Origin: Paraburkholderia sp.
GTDB taxonomy: Bacteria; Pseudomonadota; Gammaproteobacteria; Burkholderiales; Burkholderiaceae
NCBI RefSeq assembly: GCF_024281035.1
Contig: NZ_JAMXLH010000067.1
Location: 1 to 64,000 of the forward strand
Direction of reading: 5' to 3'
DNA length: 64,000 nucleotides
In this document: in pieces, positions 16,985 through 25,460 of the stretch
How positions within the stretch are numbered: the stretch's first letter is position 1
How the letters are laid out: every line of letters begins with the position of its first letter
Position numbers and translations under genes: made by a program
Notes under the pieces: generated by a model
Database searches by the model: none
Seen by the model: only the letters and a program-made list of their open reading frames with translations
Told to the model about the DNA's origin: nothing

Positions 16985-18184
16985 ATGTCGAGTGAATATA
17001 TCGATGTTTCTGAAAACGTAGCTGCTGGATTGAATAAAAATGAGGGCAATGGTTTTTCGATTTTCCTTTTGGTTATTGCGGCCTTCGTTATTGTCACGAC
17101 GGAATACTCGATTGTCGGGTTATTGCCGGTTTTGGCCCGTGACTTAAATATCTCTATTTCGGTGGCTGGCCAGCTGGTCACGCTGTTTGCGTTTACGGTA
17201 ATGCTGTTTGGACCCGTGCTTACGGCATTACTATCGCATGTCGAACGCAAGCGGTTGTTTATAACGATTCTGCTGATTTTCGCCGGAGCCAATGCGTTGG
17301 CAGCTATTGCTCCCAACATATGGGTGCTGGCGGTAGCTCGTTTTATCCCGGGGATGGTGCTTCCGGTTTTCTGGGGGGTGGCCAGCGAAACGGCTGGGCA
17401 GCTTGCGGGGCCACAACTCGCAGGACGTGCTGTCTCGCGGGTATATCTTGGTATCTCGGCTGCCTTGCTATTTGGTATCCCAATAGGGACTTTGGCAGCC
17501 AATTCCATCGGTTGGCGCGGCACGTTTTGGGGACTGGCCGGATTATCGTTGCTGATGGCCTTGTTGATGCTAGGGTTCATGCCGACCCTGGCTCGACCGC
17601 AGCGGTTGCGCCTGGCCGAGCAGACCCGTATTCTCGCGGACACTCACTTTATAGCTAATGTGATTATGTCGGTCGTGGTGTTTACTGCGATGTTCACGGC
17701 CTACACGTACTTGGCTGACACGTTGGAGCGCATAGCTGGAGTGGCTTCGTCTCGGGTCGGTTGGTGGCTTATGGGGTTTGGTGCGATTGGTATATTCGGC
17801 AACTGGTTGGGTGGGAGACTGGTGGATCGCAATCCATTGCGGGCTACGCTGATCTTTACTTCGCTACTCGGTTTTGGCATGGCGATAAGTGTACCGGTAG
17901 CGAATTCCCTGGGTTTACTAATCGTCGCGCTAGCGATTTGGGGCGTCGCCTATACCGCACTGTTTCCGATATGCCAGGTTCGAGTAATGAAATCGGCTTC
18001 ACATGCTAAAGCTTTGGCTGGAACTTTGAATGTTTCAGCCGCTAATGCGGGCACTGGACTGGGGGCGATTATCGGTGGATTGGCGATCAAGGAATGGGGG
18101 CTGGGTAGTATCGGCTACGTTGCAACGGGGATTGCGATCCTGGCTATCCTGATGGTGCCGTGGGTAGCTCGGCGGACAAATTGA
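16985..18184 (+). CDS. MFS transporter (DHA1-type drug/metabolite exporter)
   Basis: Major facilitator protein of 399 residues with about 12 membrane segments. Features include FVIVTTEYSIVGLLPVLARD in the first hairpin and the motif-A-like LLSHVERKRL loop between helices 2 and 3. It resembles AraJ/arabinose-efflux and drug-proton antiporters. It follows the SDR gene by 48 bp in the same direction and likely exports the cassette's substrate or product. Its GC is higher than that of the two genes before it but lower than the flanking chromosome, so the cassette may have mixed origins. An in-frame TTG at 16967 is an alternative start. Confidence 0.9.
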   Translation: MSSEYIDVSENVAAGLNKNEGNGFSIFLLVIAAFVIVTTEYSIVGLLPVLARDLNISISVAGQLVTLFAFTVMLFGPVLTALLSHVERKRLFITILLIFAGANALAAIAPNIWVLAVARFIPGMVLPVFWGVASETAGQLAGPQLAGRAVSRVYLGISAALLFGIPIGTLAANSIGWRGTFWGLAGLSLLMALLMLGFMPTLARPQRLRLAEQTRILADTHFIANVIMSVVVFTAMFTAYTYLADTLERIAGVASSRVGWWLMGFGAIGIFGNWLGGRLVDRNPLRATLIFTSLLGFGMAISVPVANSLGLLIVALAIWGVAYTALFPICQVRVMKSASHAKALAGTLNVSAANAGTGLGAIIGGLAIKEWGLGSIGYVATGIAILAILMVPWVARRTN

Positions 18185-18294
18185 TCTCCGGCCGTGGATG
18201 AATGCGGCGTGATCCCGAAACTACGCGTCGTTTTATGATGCGATGCCTGTCGCGATGTCATTAACCACACCGGCACGTCGATACGTTGGGCGCA

Positions 18295-18337
18295 AAAAAC
18301 CAAAAGGCCTACCAGCGGATGCATGGTAAGCCTTTGA
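18295..18337 (-). terminator. Intrinsic terminator of the initiator tRNA gene
   Basis: Read leftward, a 12-bp stem with one G-T wobble (AAAGGCTTACCA / TGGTAGGCCTTT, 9-nt loop) is followed by a T-rich run. It lies 11 bp past the tRNA 3' end. It is also the last host-like element before the AT-rich cassette. Confidence 0.85.
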
Positions 18338-18348
18338 TTTAATCTACT

Positions 18349-18425
<77 letters not shown>

Positions 18426-18440
18426 TCCGTCGAAGAAAAG

Positions 18441-18469
18441 ATTGTAACGTAACCGCCGCAACATAGCAA
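18441..18469 (-). promoter_or_regulatory. Sigma-70 promoter of tRNA-fMet
   Basis: Read leftward: -35 TTGCTA, 17-bp spacer, -10 TACAAT, ending 15 bp before the mature tRNA 5' end. Spacing and both boxes fit a strong housekeeping promoter. Confidence 0.75.
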
Positions 18470-18610
18470 TACCAAATGACGAATGGCCTTCGAACGGCCC
18501 GCAGGAAGCTTGCGTCACGCGCCAGGCTAGAATGATGAACTCATTCCGTTGGCACCTGCCGACGTTCACCGGGCGGCGTTTCGGCGCCGTCGTCATTACG
18601 GTTCGTCTCC

Positions 18611-19108
18611 ATGGATATCGCTCACGATCTGCAATCGATCGCCGCGCAGGAACAGGCGCTCGTCTTCCCCCATTTCGACGCAGGCCGTGCGTGGGCCCTC
18701 GGCTTGCATCTGCACGAACTCGCGCTTGCGCGAACGCTCGCCGTCGCCATCGACGTGCGCACGTTCGGTCAGCCGCTCTTTTTTAGCGCGCTCGATGGAA
18801 CGACGCCCGACAACGTCGACTGGGTGCGCCGCAAGTCGCGTGTCGTCGAGCACTTCCGTCACAGCTCGTATGCGATCGGCCTGCGCATGCAGCAGGCAGG
18901 CACGACGCTAGCCGAGAAGCACGGCTTGCCGGTTGCCGACTTTGCACCTCATGGCGGCGCGTTTCCGCTGGCCGTCGCAGGTGCGGGCGTGATCGGCTCG
19001 GTCACGGTCTCGGGGCTGCCGCAGCGGTCCGATCATGAACTCGTCGTCGAGGCGCTGTGCGCGCTGCTCGGCGCCGATTACGCGCAGCTTGCGTTAGCGA
19101 GGGCCTGA
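18611..19108 (+). CDS. Heme-degrading-domain protein (UPF0303/HbpS-like)
   Basis: 165-residue single-domain protein of the HbpS/GlcG-like heme-degrading family (UPF0303 type). Family features include AWALGLHLHELAL near the start, the alternating FRHSSYAIGLRMQQ segment (about 83-96) and HGGAFPLAV with GVIGSVTVSGLPQ (about 117-140). Exact biochemistry is poorly defined; relatives bind or degrade heme or sense redox. The next gene (SMR transporter) begins 4 bp after the stop codon, so the two are co-transcribed. Confidence 0.85.
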   Translation: MDIAHDLQSIAAQEQALVFPHFDAGRAWALGLHLHELALARTLAVAIDVRTFGQPLFFSALDGTTPDNVDWVRRKSRVVEHFRHSSYAIGLRMQQAGTTLAEKHGLPVADFAPHGGAFPLAVAGAGVIGSVTVSGLPQRSDHELVVEALCALLGADYAQLALARA

Positions 19109-19112
19109 CGCA

Positions 19113-19451
19113 ATGCCACAGAGTCCCTGGAGCTGGCTCGTCATCGCCATCATTGCCGAAGTCATTGCCACGTCCGCGCTGCGCGCATCGGACAGCTTCA
19201 CGCGCATCGTGCCTTCGGCCATCGTCATCGTGGGCTACGCGCTCGCGTTCTACGGGCTTTCGGTCACGCTCAAGAGCATTCCGGTCGGCATCGTCTACGC
19301 GGTGTGGTCGGGCGTGGGCATCGTGCTCATTACGCTCGTCGCGATGGCGCTCTACCGCCAGATACCCGATCTGCCCGCAGTGCTCGGCCTCGGGCTGATC
19401 GTGGCGGGCGTCGTCGTGCTCAATCTGTTCTCGAAGATGGAAGCGCACTGA
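19113..19451 (+). CDS. Small multidrug resistance (SMR) family transporter
   Basis: 112-residue inner-membrane protein with four helices. The membrane-embedded Glu that couples proton and substrate transport in EmrE (Glu14) is present as Glu16 (IIAEVIATSAL). VYAVWSGVGIV in helix 3 is the family signature. It could export quaternary ammonium compounds or guanidinium-type metabolites. It is translated 4 bp downstream of the heme-degrading-type gene. Confidence 0.92.
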   Translation: MPQSPWSWLVIAIIAEVIATSALRASDSFTRIVPSAIVIVGYALAFYGLSVTLKSIPVGIVYAVWSGVGIVLITLVAMALYRQIPDLPAVLGLGLIVAGVVVLNLFSKMEAH

Positions 19452-19720
19452 ACGGGCCAGGCAGCACGCGTGGCGCGCGCTTTGGTTCCGGCTTGCCCAG
19501 CGCAGCGACGAATCACTGCGGCTTTGCTCGCGCCCGGGTATCGCACCGTTTCCCCACAGGCTGACCACGCGCGCCCGGCATGACTTGCAGCATGCCAGGC
19601 GCGCAACAGCCGCACGCACGTTCGCGACTGCGCGGCGGGCCGAGGCGTAACATGGTCGGTCATGCGCGCCGCCAACCGGTGCGGGGGTTTATTCCGACGA
19701 ATTGCCCAGCGAGGCTGGTG

Positions 19721-20005
19721 ATGGATATTCATTTTTCTTCCGACGCACCGCTCTATTACGATTCGAATCTGACTGTCGTGTTTGCGGCGCTCGTCGATGG
19801 CGCACGCGTGCCGTGCGCGATTTCAGTGGAGGCCCTCGAAGATCATTTCGGTGCGCTGACCGCGAGCCGCGATGCGTCGATCGAGGCTTTCGACGCGGGC
19901 CGCACGCGTATCGAACAGGTCGCCCGCGCCCATCTCGAACTCAGCAACGGCACGCCGGTCCTGCTCAAGAGCGGGCATTTTCCGCCCGGCCGGCTTCGCT
20001 CATAA
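19721..20005 (+). CDS. DUF1488 family protein
   Basis: 94-residue protein that begins MDIHFSSDAPLYYDSN and has the DUF1488 pattern: a beta-rich N-terminus (VFAALVDGARVPCAISVEAL) followed by an Asp/Glu-rich helical part. No enzymatic role is known for the family. The frame is open from 19580, but similarity begins at the ATG at 19721. It sits just upstream of the TetR gene. Confidence 0.7.
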   Translation: MDIHFSSDAPLYYDSNLTVVFAALVDGARVPCAISVEALEDHFGALTASRDASIEAFDAGRTRIEQVARAHLELSNGTPVLLKSGHFPPGRLRS

Positions 20006-20056
20006 CCACGCGTGGGTGCCGAGGCGAAAGCGCCGGCACCCAACGCATTCGACGCA

Positions 20057-20710
20057 ATGGAACTCCACGAACGCAAAGGCCGCTCGCACGCCGACCAGCG
20101 ACAGGCGCTGCGCAATCGCATTCTCGACGCCGCCCGGCGCATCGTGGTGCGCGACGGCTTCGCGGCGCTTTCGATGCGCAAGATCGCCGAGGCGATCGGT
20201 TACTCGCCAGCGTCGCTCTATCTCTACTTCGAAAATCGCGACGAAATCGCGCGTGCGCTCGGCCACGAAGGCCATGCGCAACTGTTCGCACAGCTCGAAC
20301 CGTGCGTGCGGATCGCCGATCCGGCCGAGCGGCTGCGCGCACTTGCCCATGCCTACGTGGCGTTCGGACGTGCGTACCCGCAGACTTATCGGGTGGTGTT
20401 CATCGACGTGCCTGGCATGGCGAACGCGCGCGAACGCGGCGAGCCGGGCGGACCAACGCCGGATCCGGCGAGCCTGTTCGCCGAGGCCCTCGATGCCGTG
20501 CACGGGGCCGCGAGCGCGGCGCTTGCCGAGGCTTTCTGGGCGACGCTGCACGGCATCGTGGCGCTATCGCTGACCCAGCCGGAGTTCCCGCACGCACCGC
20601 CCGGACAACTCGTGGATGCCGCACTCGACGCCTGGCTGCTCGTGCGTCCCGAGCTGTCCGCCGAAGCGCCGGGGCACGCCACCAGGAAAACGAACGCTGC
20701 GGCGACGTGA
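20057..20710 (+). CDS. TetR/AcrR family transcriptional regulator
   Basis: TetR-type repressor of 217 residues. The HTH is at about 18-60 (MRKIAEAIGYSPASLYLYFENRDEI). The C-terminal ligand domain contains the WHG-type helix (EAFWATLHGIVALSL, about 160-175). Codons upstream to a GTG at 20012 are also open; neither start has a strong ribosome site, and 20057 fits family length better. The enoyl-CoA hydratase-family gene follows 67 bp later and may be a target. Confidence 0.88.
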   Translation: MELHERKGRSHADQRQALRNRILDAARRIVVRDGFAALSMRKIAEAIGYSPASLYLYFENRDEIARALGHEGHAQLFAQLEPCVRIADPAERLRALAHAYVAFGRAYPQTYRVVFIDVPGMANARERGEPGGPTPDPASLFAEALDAVHGAASAALAEAFWATLHGIVALSLTQPEFPHAPPGQLVDAALDAWLLVRPELSAEAPGHATRKTNAAAT

Positions 20711-20777
20711 TAGGCTCGATGCGTCGTGTGTACCCGCGCGGAGCCTTTTCATTGCGCTTTCAGTTTCTGCCATCGCC

Positions 20778-21926
20778 ATGCCACAGGAAGCCCCGTCCGC
20801 CAGTCAGGCCGATCCGCACGTCGTCGCGCGCGTAGCGAACCGCATCGGTCTCATCGAACTCGAACGTCCCCAGGCGCTCAATGCGCTGTCTACCGGTATG
20901 GTCCGTGTCATGCTCGCCGCGCTCGAGCGCTGGCGCGACGACCCGGACGTGCTTGCCGTGGTCGTGCGCTCGCGTCATGCGCGCGCGTTCTGCGCCGGCG
21001 GCGATATCCGCTTTCTGCACGCGTCGTACCGCGCGGGCGATCAGGCCGCGCTCGACACGTTCTTCGCCGACGAATATCGCCTCAATCACGCCATCTTTGC
21101 GTATCCGAAGCCCTATATCGCTTTCATGAACGGTGTCGTGATGGGCGGCGGCATGGGTATTTCACAAGGCGCGTATCGCACCGGCGGTCTGCGCGTGGTG
21201 GGCGCGTCGACGCGCATGGCGATGCCCGAAACGCGCATCGGTCTCTTCCCTGACGTGGGCATGGGCTGGTTCCTCGTGCGCACGCCCGGTGCGATCGGCC
21301 GCTATCTCGCGGTGAGCGGCGAGACATTCGACGCCGCCAGCGCGCTTTACGCGGGTCTCGCGGATGTGTATCTCGACGAAGCCGCATGGCCCGCACTGAT
21401 CGACACGCTTGAAACAGAGTCGTTTGCGACGAGCGAGGACATCGTCGCGTACCTTCGGCGCGTGGCCGCAACGGGCGCGCAGATGCGTCATGCCATCGAT
21501 ACCTGCGCGCTCGCCGGTTCGCGCGAGTGGATCGACCGGCATTTTTCGCAGGCGGACGTGCCGGCCATCGCGGCATTGCTCGCCGCCGCGCAGCGCGAAG
21601 CCGAGGAACCCGAGCGCGAATGGGCGGGGCAGATCCTGGAGGTGTTGCGCGAACGCTCGCCGCTTTCGATGGCGGTGTCGCTCGAAGTCGTGTCGCGTGC
21701 AGAGGGCGCGATGGCGGACGTGTTGCGTCGCGATCTCGATCTCACGCGCTCGAGTTTCGCTCGCGGCGATGCGATGGAAGGGATCCGCGCGCGCATCATC
21801 GACAAGGACAACCGCCCGCTCTGGCGGTTCGCGCGTAGCGAGGACGTACCGGCCAGCGAGGTCGAAAGCATGTTCGAGAGCCCCTGGACGGTGGCGGATC
21901 ATCCGCTGCGCGATCTGCAGGAGTGA
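20778..21926 (+). CDS. Enoyl-CoA hydratase/isomerase family, 3-hydroxyisobutyryl-CoA hydrolase-like
   Basis: Crotonase-fold enzyme of 382 residues. It has the long ECH_2 layout typical of 3-hydroxyisobutyryl-CoA hydrolases and related enzymes rather than ~260-residue hydratases. Visible motifs are IELERPQALNALS near residue 26, the oxyanion-hole stretch RAFCAGGDIRFL (about 71-82), NGVVMGGGMGIS (about 117-128) and the acidic MPETRIGLFPDVGMGW (about 151-166). A role in valine or short branched acyl-CoA breakdown is likely but not certain. Confidence 0.88.
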   Translation: MPQEAPSASQADPHVVARVANRIGLIELERPQALNALSTGMVRVMLAALERWRDDPDVLAVVVRSRHARAFCAGGDIRFLHASYRAGDQAALDTFFADEYRLNHAIFAYPKPYIAFMNGVVMGGGMGISQGAYRTGGLRVVGASTRMAMPETRIGLFPDVGMGWFLVRTPGAIGRYLAVSGETFDAASALYAGLADVYLDEAAWPALIDTLETESFATSEDIVAYLRRVAATGAQMRHAIDTCALAGSREWIDRHFSQADVPAIAALLAAAQREAEEPEREWAGQILEVLRERSPLSMAVSLEVVSRAEGAMADVLRRDLDLTRSSFARGDAMEGIRARIIDKDNRPLWRFARSEDVPASEVESMFESPWTVADHPLRDLQE

Positions 21927-21965
21927 GGGAGTAGCCCGGCGCGCGCGCTGCAACGCGCGGGTGGA

Positions 21966-22391
21966 TCAGTCCTGCGCGGCCTCGCTCATCAGCGCGCGCA
22001 TGAACACGAGCGCGCCCCATCCCCACACGGCATTCGAGGCGAACCCCGTCGCGACGCGCGGCAGCATGTTGCCGCTCGGCCAGATGCCGCGCAGCGGGTC
22101 GACGACGAACAGCATCGCGGCAGTCAGCACGAGGCCGCCGAACACGAACGCCGGCACCCACGGCGCGGGCCGCGAGGGCGACACCTGCAGCAGCCACGCC
22201 ATCGGCACCGCCCAGATGGCGCTCCAGATCGCGTTGACGAGAAACTCGGGCAAGCCGAGCGGAAGGAACGGTTGCGTCGAAAAACCGGATGCATCGATGA
22301 CCTGTGCCGCGTGCAGCAGCGCAAGCGTCGCTTCGCGAAAGAACAACGAAGCGAGAAAGCCCGATACGAACGGCAGAATCAGTTTTTGCAT
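21966..22391 (-). CDS. Conserved hypothetical membrane protein
   Basis: 141-residue integral membrane protein with four likely helices (about 3-25, 45-68, 78-98, 115-135). Motifs include LGLPEFLVNAIWSAIWA and NAVWGWGALVFMRALM. No family function is recognised. The start at 22391 was chosen because the longer open frame upstream has no membrane character and overlaps intergenic sequence. It is convergent with the enoyl-CoA hydratase-family gene. Confidence 0.75.
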   Translation of the reverse strand: MQKLILPFVSGFLASLFFREATLALLHAAQVIDASGFSTQPFLPLGLPEFLVNAIWSAIWAVPMAWLLQVSPSRPAPWVPAFVFGGLVLTAAMLFVVDPLRGIWPSGNMLPRVATGFASNAVWGWGALVFMRALMSEAAQD

Positions 22392-22658
22392 TTCGAAAGA
22401 CGAGAGTACGAAGCGTCGGCTCGCGGCGCGCCTCGTGGGTGCGCTTGCAAGGATGTGCGCCATTATATCGGCGCCTCGCGGCGGCGGCTTTAGCTGTGCA
22501 GGCCGTTCTTTGGCCCGCGTTGCCATGATGATCGTGGCCGGCTCTCGACGCGGTGCGGGGTGCTGGCGTGTCGTGCAATCAGGATGCCGTCGAGGCGCAC
22601 GGGCGTAGCCAGAGGGAAGTGCTACGATGAACCGGCCAGTCACGAAGGAGAAAAGATC

Positions 22659-22901
22659 ATGGAGCCGAAGGGCATCGACATGGGTGACTACGAGGAGCAC
22701 TACAAGGGCTACGACATCGAGGTTGCAGTCGAGCAGGTGCTCACGGGCGTGAAGGCGCACTTTCGCGTGCTGAAGGACGATGCGGTCCTGCAGGACTGGC
22801 AACTCGTCCATATCGACCGGCTTTGGTCGACCGAACACGCTGCCGCCGAAGCGGGGTTTGAAGCGGCGCGGGCGTGGGCCGATGCCCGCGCGGCGGTGTA
22901 A
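22659..22901 (+). CDS. Small conserved hypothetical protein
   Basis: 80-residue acidic protein with a strong ribosome site (GAAGGAG) 9 bp ahead of the ATG. The pattern YKGYDIEVAVEQV, then a Val-Lys-rich middle, then a helical Ala-rich end resembles small Burkholderia proteins with a beta-strand/helix fold (DUF6566-like, tentative). No signal peptide. Function unknown. Confidence 0.65.
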   Translation: MEPKGIDMGDYEEHYKGYDIEVAVEQVLTGVKAHFRVLKDDAVLQDWQLVHIDRLWSTEHAAAEAGFEAARAWADARAAV

Positions 22902-23206
22902 CGGACGCTTTTCGCGTGCTCTTCGCGTTCGAGGCGGGCGCATGAATAGAACTGCAAACCAGGTGCGATTTGCACGGTGTGATTCACAGACGCCGCCGGG
23001 ATTGCGCACCAACGTCACGCTGCGTTGTTTCAGCAGCGTGACGTTGGTGCGCGTGACGTGCCTTCGCGCCGGAAATTCCTATACTTGCCCTAAGGTTGAG
23101 CACGCGCGGCGCGCGACGGTTGTGGCGCATGCCGCCGCAGCGGCATCCACGAAACGACGGTGATCAGGCAGTGCGGGTTGCTTCATGCCCGAACGAGGAG
23201 GCAGTC
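22902..23206. other. 305-bp leader region of kup
   Basis: No gene seen. The main content is a perfect 20-bp hairpin at 23004-23052, followed by about 150 bp before the kup start. A GAGGAG ribosome site lies at about 23195. The gap could be an untranslated leader of kup. Confidence 0.45.
23004..23052. repeat. Perfect 20-bp inverted repeat upstream of kup
   Basis: Arms 23004-23023 and 23033-23052 match at all 20 positions around a 9-nt loop. There is no T-tract in either direction, so it is not a classical terminator. It begins about 100 bp after the small gene and lies 155 bp before kup. It could be a leader hairpin, an operator or a relic of a palindromic repeat family. Confidence 0.85.
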
Positions 23207-25138
23207 ATGGGAGATTCCTCACCGGCCACGCCCGCAGCCGATTCCTCGCACGATTCCGGGTCTCATCCGCAGGCGCCTGGCGCGCTCGCGCTCGCAGCGC
23301 TCGGCGTGGTCTATGGCGACATCGGCACGAGCCCGCTGTACACGCTTTCCACGGTGTTCGATCCGGGCAACGGGCTTGAGCTCAATGCCTTCAATATCGT
23401 CAGCATCGTGTCGCTGATCTTCTGGTCGTTGATGGTCGTTGTCACGCTCAAGTACGTCGTGCTGATCCTGCGCGCGAACAACCATGGCGAGGGCGGCATC
23501 ATGGCGCTGCTGGCGCTCGCGGCCTCGTCGGTGTCGCACCGGCCACGGCTTCGTCAGACGCTTCTTTTCGTCGGCGTGATGGGCGCGGCGCTCTTCTTCG
23601 GCGACAGCGTCATCACGCCGGCCATCTCGGTGCTGAGCGCCGTCGAGGGGCTGGAAGTCGCCGCGCCGGAACTCAAGACCTTCGTGATCCCCGTGACGCT
23701 CGCTGCGCTCATCGCGCTCTTCATCGCGCAAAAACGCGGCACAGGCGGCATCGGTGCGGTGTTCGGACCGGTGATGGTGCTCTGGTTCGTCGTGATCGCT
23801 GTGGTGGGTCTCGTCAATATCGCCGCCGCGCCGATCGTGCTGGTGTCCCTCAACCCGTTGCGCGGCCTCGCTTTCGTGATGCACCACCGCTGGCTCGCGT
23901 TCGTGGCGCTCGGCGCGGTCGTGCTGTCGCTCACGGGCGCCGAGGCGCTCTATGCCGACATGGGCCATTTCGGCAAGCGGCCGATTCGTCTTACCTGGTT
24001 CGGCCTCGTGTTTCCCGCGCTCGCGCTCAATTACCTCGGACAGGGCGCGCTGCTGCTGGCGAATCCGGGCGCCGTCCAGAATCCGTTCTACCGGCTCTTC
24101 CCGCAATGGGCGATCTTTCCGATGATCGTGCTCGCGACACTCGCGACGGTCATCGCCTCGCAGGCCGTGATTTCTGGCACGTACTCCATGGCGATGCAGG
24201 CCATGCACCTCGCGTTTTTGCCGCGCATGAACATCGTGCACACGTCCGAGCGCGAGATCGGCCAGATCTACGTTCCGGGCATCAACTGGATTCTGCTCGC
24301 CTCCGTGATTGCGGCGGTGGTCGGGTTCGGGTCGTCGACGGCGCTCGGTTCGGCGTACGGCATCGCGGTCACGGGCACGATGCTGATCACGACGTTCCTC
24401 ACGTTCTTTGTCGTGCGCTACGCGTGGCACTACAACTGGGTGCTCTGCGTGTTAGCGACAGTTTTCTTCCTCGTGATCGACGCACTGTTCTTTTCGGCGA
24501 ACCTGCTCAAGATCGTGCAAGGCGGCTGGTTCCCGCTCGTGATCGGCACGCTCATGTTCACCGTCATGGCGACGTGGGGCCGCGGATCGCAACTGATGAT
24601 GGCCGAGGCCCGTGTGCGTGCGGGCAAGAAGCCGCTCAAGCCGTATCTCGCCGCGCTGCTCGCGAGGTCGCCCGTGCGCGTGGGCGGTACGGCCATCTTC
24701 CTCACGCCCAACCCGAACTCCGTGCCGCATGCGCTCGTCAATAATCTGCGGCACAACAGGGTGCTGCACGAGCGCATCCTGTTCGTGACGGTCGTGTCGC
24801 AGAACGTGCCCCGGGTGCCCGAAAGCGCGCGCCTGAAGGTGACGCGGCTCTGCCCGGGCGGCTATCAGGTGATCGTCAACTACGGCTTCAAGGACGATGT
24901 GAATCTGCCGCAGGCGCTCGCCGCCGGACAGGCGGCCGGGCTCGCATTCGATCCTGGCGAGACCTCGTGGTTCCTGAGCCGCGCGGTGGTGGTAGCGACG
25001 CCGGGCGCCGGCATGGCCGTGTGGCGCGAACGGCTGTTCGCGGTGATGCTGCATAACGTCGGTAATATCGCGGCGTTTTTTAAACTGCCTCCCGATCAGG
25101 TTATTGAAGTCGGGACGCAGGTCAAAATTCAGCTTTAG
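23207..25138 (+). CDS. kup: Low-affinity potassium transporter Kup
   Basis: Potassium/proton symporter of the KUP/HAK/KT family, 643 residues, with about 12 membrane helices in the first 440 residues and a long cytoplasmic C-terminus. Family motifs are LGVVYGDIGTSPLYT (about 31-45), NNHGEGGIMAL (about 90-100) and FGDSVITPAISVLSAVEGL (about 128-146). The frame is open from 23096, but the ATG at 23207 has a GAGGAG ribosome site and the expected start. It ends 110 bp before a bidirectional terminator shared with tRNA-His. Confidence 0.95.
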   Translation: MGDSSPATPAADSSHDSGSHPQAPGALALAALGVVYGDIGTSPLYTLSTVFDPGNGLELNAFNIVSIVSLIFWSLMVVVTLKYVVLILRANNHGEGGIMALLALAASSVSHRPRLRQTLLFVGVMGAALFFGDSVITPAISVLSAVEGLEVAAPELKTFVIPVTLAALIALFIAQKRGTGGIGAVFGPVMVLWFVVIAVVGLVNIAAAPIVLVSLNPLRGLAFVMHHRWLAFVALGAVVLSLTGAEALYADMGHFGKRPIRLTWFGLVFPALALNYLGQGALLLANPGAVQNPFYRLFPQWAIFPMIVLATLATVIASQAVISGTYSMAMQAMHLAFLPRMNIVHTSEREIGQIYVPGINWILLASVIAAVVGFGSSTALGSAYGIAVTGTMLITTFLTFFVVRYAWHYNWVLCVLATVFFLVIDALFFSANLLKIVQGGWFPLVIGTLMFTVMATWGRGSQLMMAEARVRAGKKPLKPYLAALLARSPVRVGGTAIFLTPNPNSVPHALVNNLRHNRVLHERILFVTVVSQNVPRVPESARLKVTRLCPGGYQVIVNYGFKDDVNLPQALAAGQAAGLAFDPGETSWFLSRAVVVATPGAGMAVWRERLFAVMLHNVGNIAAFFKLPPDQVIEVGTQVKIQL

Positions 25139-25248
25139 TGCGGGGTCGGTGCTGCGGGCGTCGGGCTGCTTGCGTGGGCGGGTGGTTACGCTGCGCGCCG
25201 ATGGCTGCGGGAAATGCCCGCGCAGCACCTGCACGAATTCCAGAAAGC

Positions 25249-25280
25249 AAAAAGCCCAGCCGGTGAGGGCTGGGCTTTTT
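25249..25280. terminator. Bidirectional terminator between kup and tRNA-His
   Basis: Stem AAAAAGCCCAGCC / GGCTGGGCTTTTT with a 6-nt loop. It has A-run and T-run on the two sides, so it can end both kup (rightward) and tRNA-His (leftward) transcripts. Confidence 0.9.
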
Positions 25281-25292
25281 GTTCAAATTCTC

Positions 25293-25368
25293 TGGGGTGG
25301 CTGATGGGACTCGAACCCACGACAACAGGAATCACAATCCTGGACTCTACCAACTGAGCTACAGCCAC
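25293..25368 (-). tRNA. tRNA-His (GUG)
   Basis: 76-nt cloverleaf with anticodon GUG and encoded CCA. The acceptor stem GTGGCTG pairs with CAGCCAC, the discriminator base is C, and the base just 5' (25369) would be G-1, as required for histidine tRNA. The T loop GGTTCGAGTCC is standard. Confidence 0.96.
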
Positions 25369-25460
25369 CACTGCAAAATTTTCGCGATCACGCTGTAAGG
25401 ACTTCAGCGGCAATCGAGAAGAAAGATTATATACACACCCTATTACGCTTGCCTAGTCCC

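Noticed and set aside
25369..25460. TATAAT box upstream of tRNA-His as its promoter
   Set aside because: A TATAAT is present leftward at 25426-25431, but no matching -35 box lies 15-19 bp upstream and the distance to the tRNA is long; not claimed.
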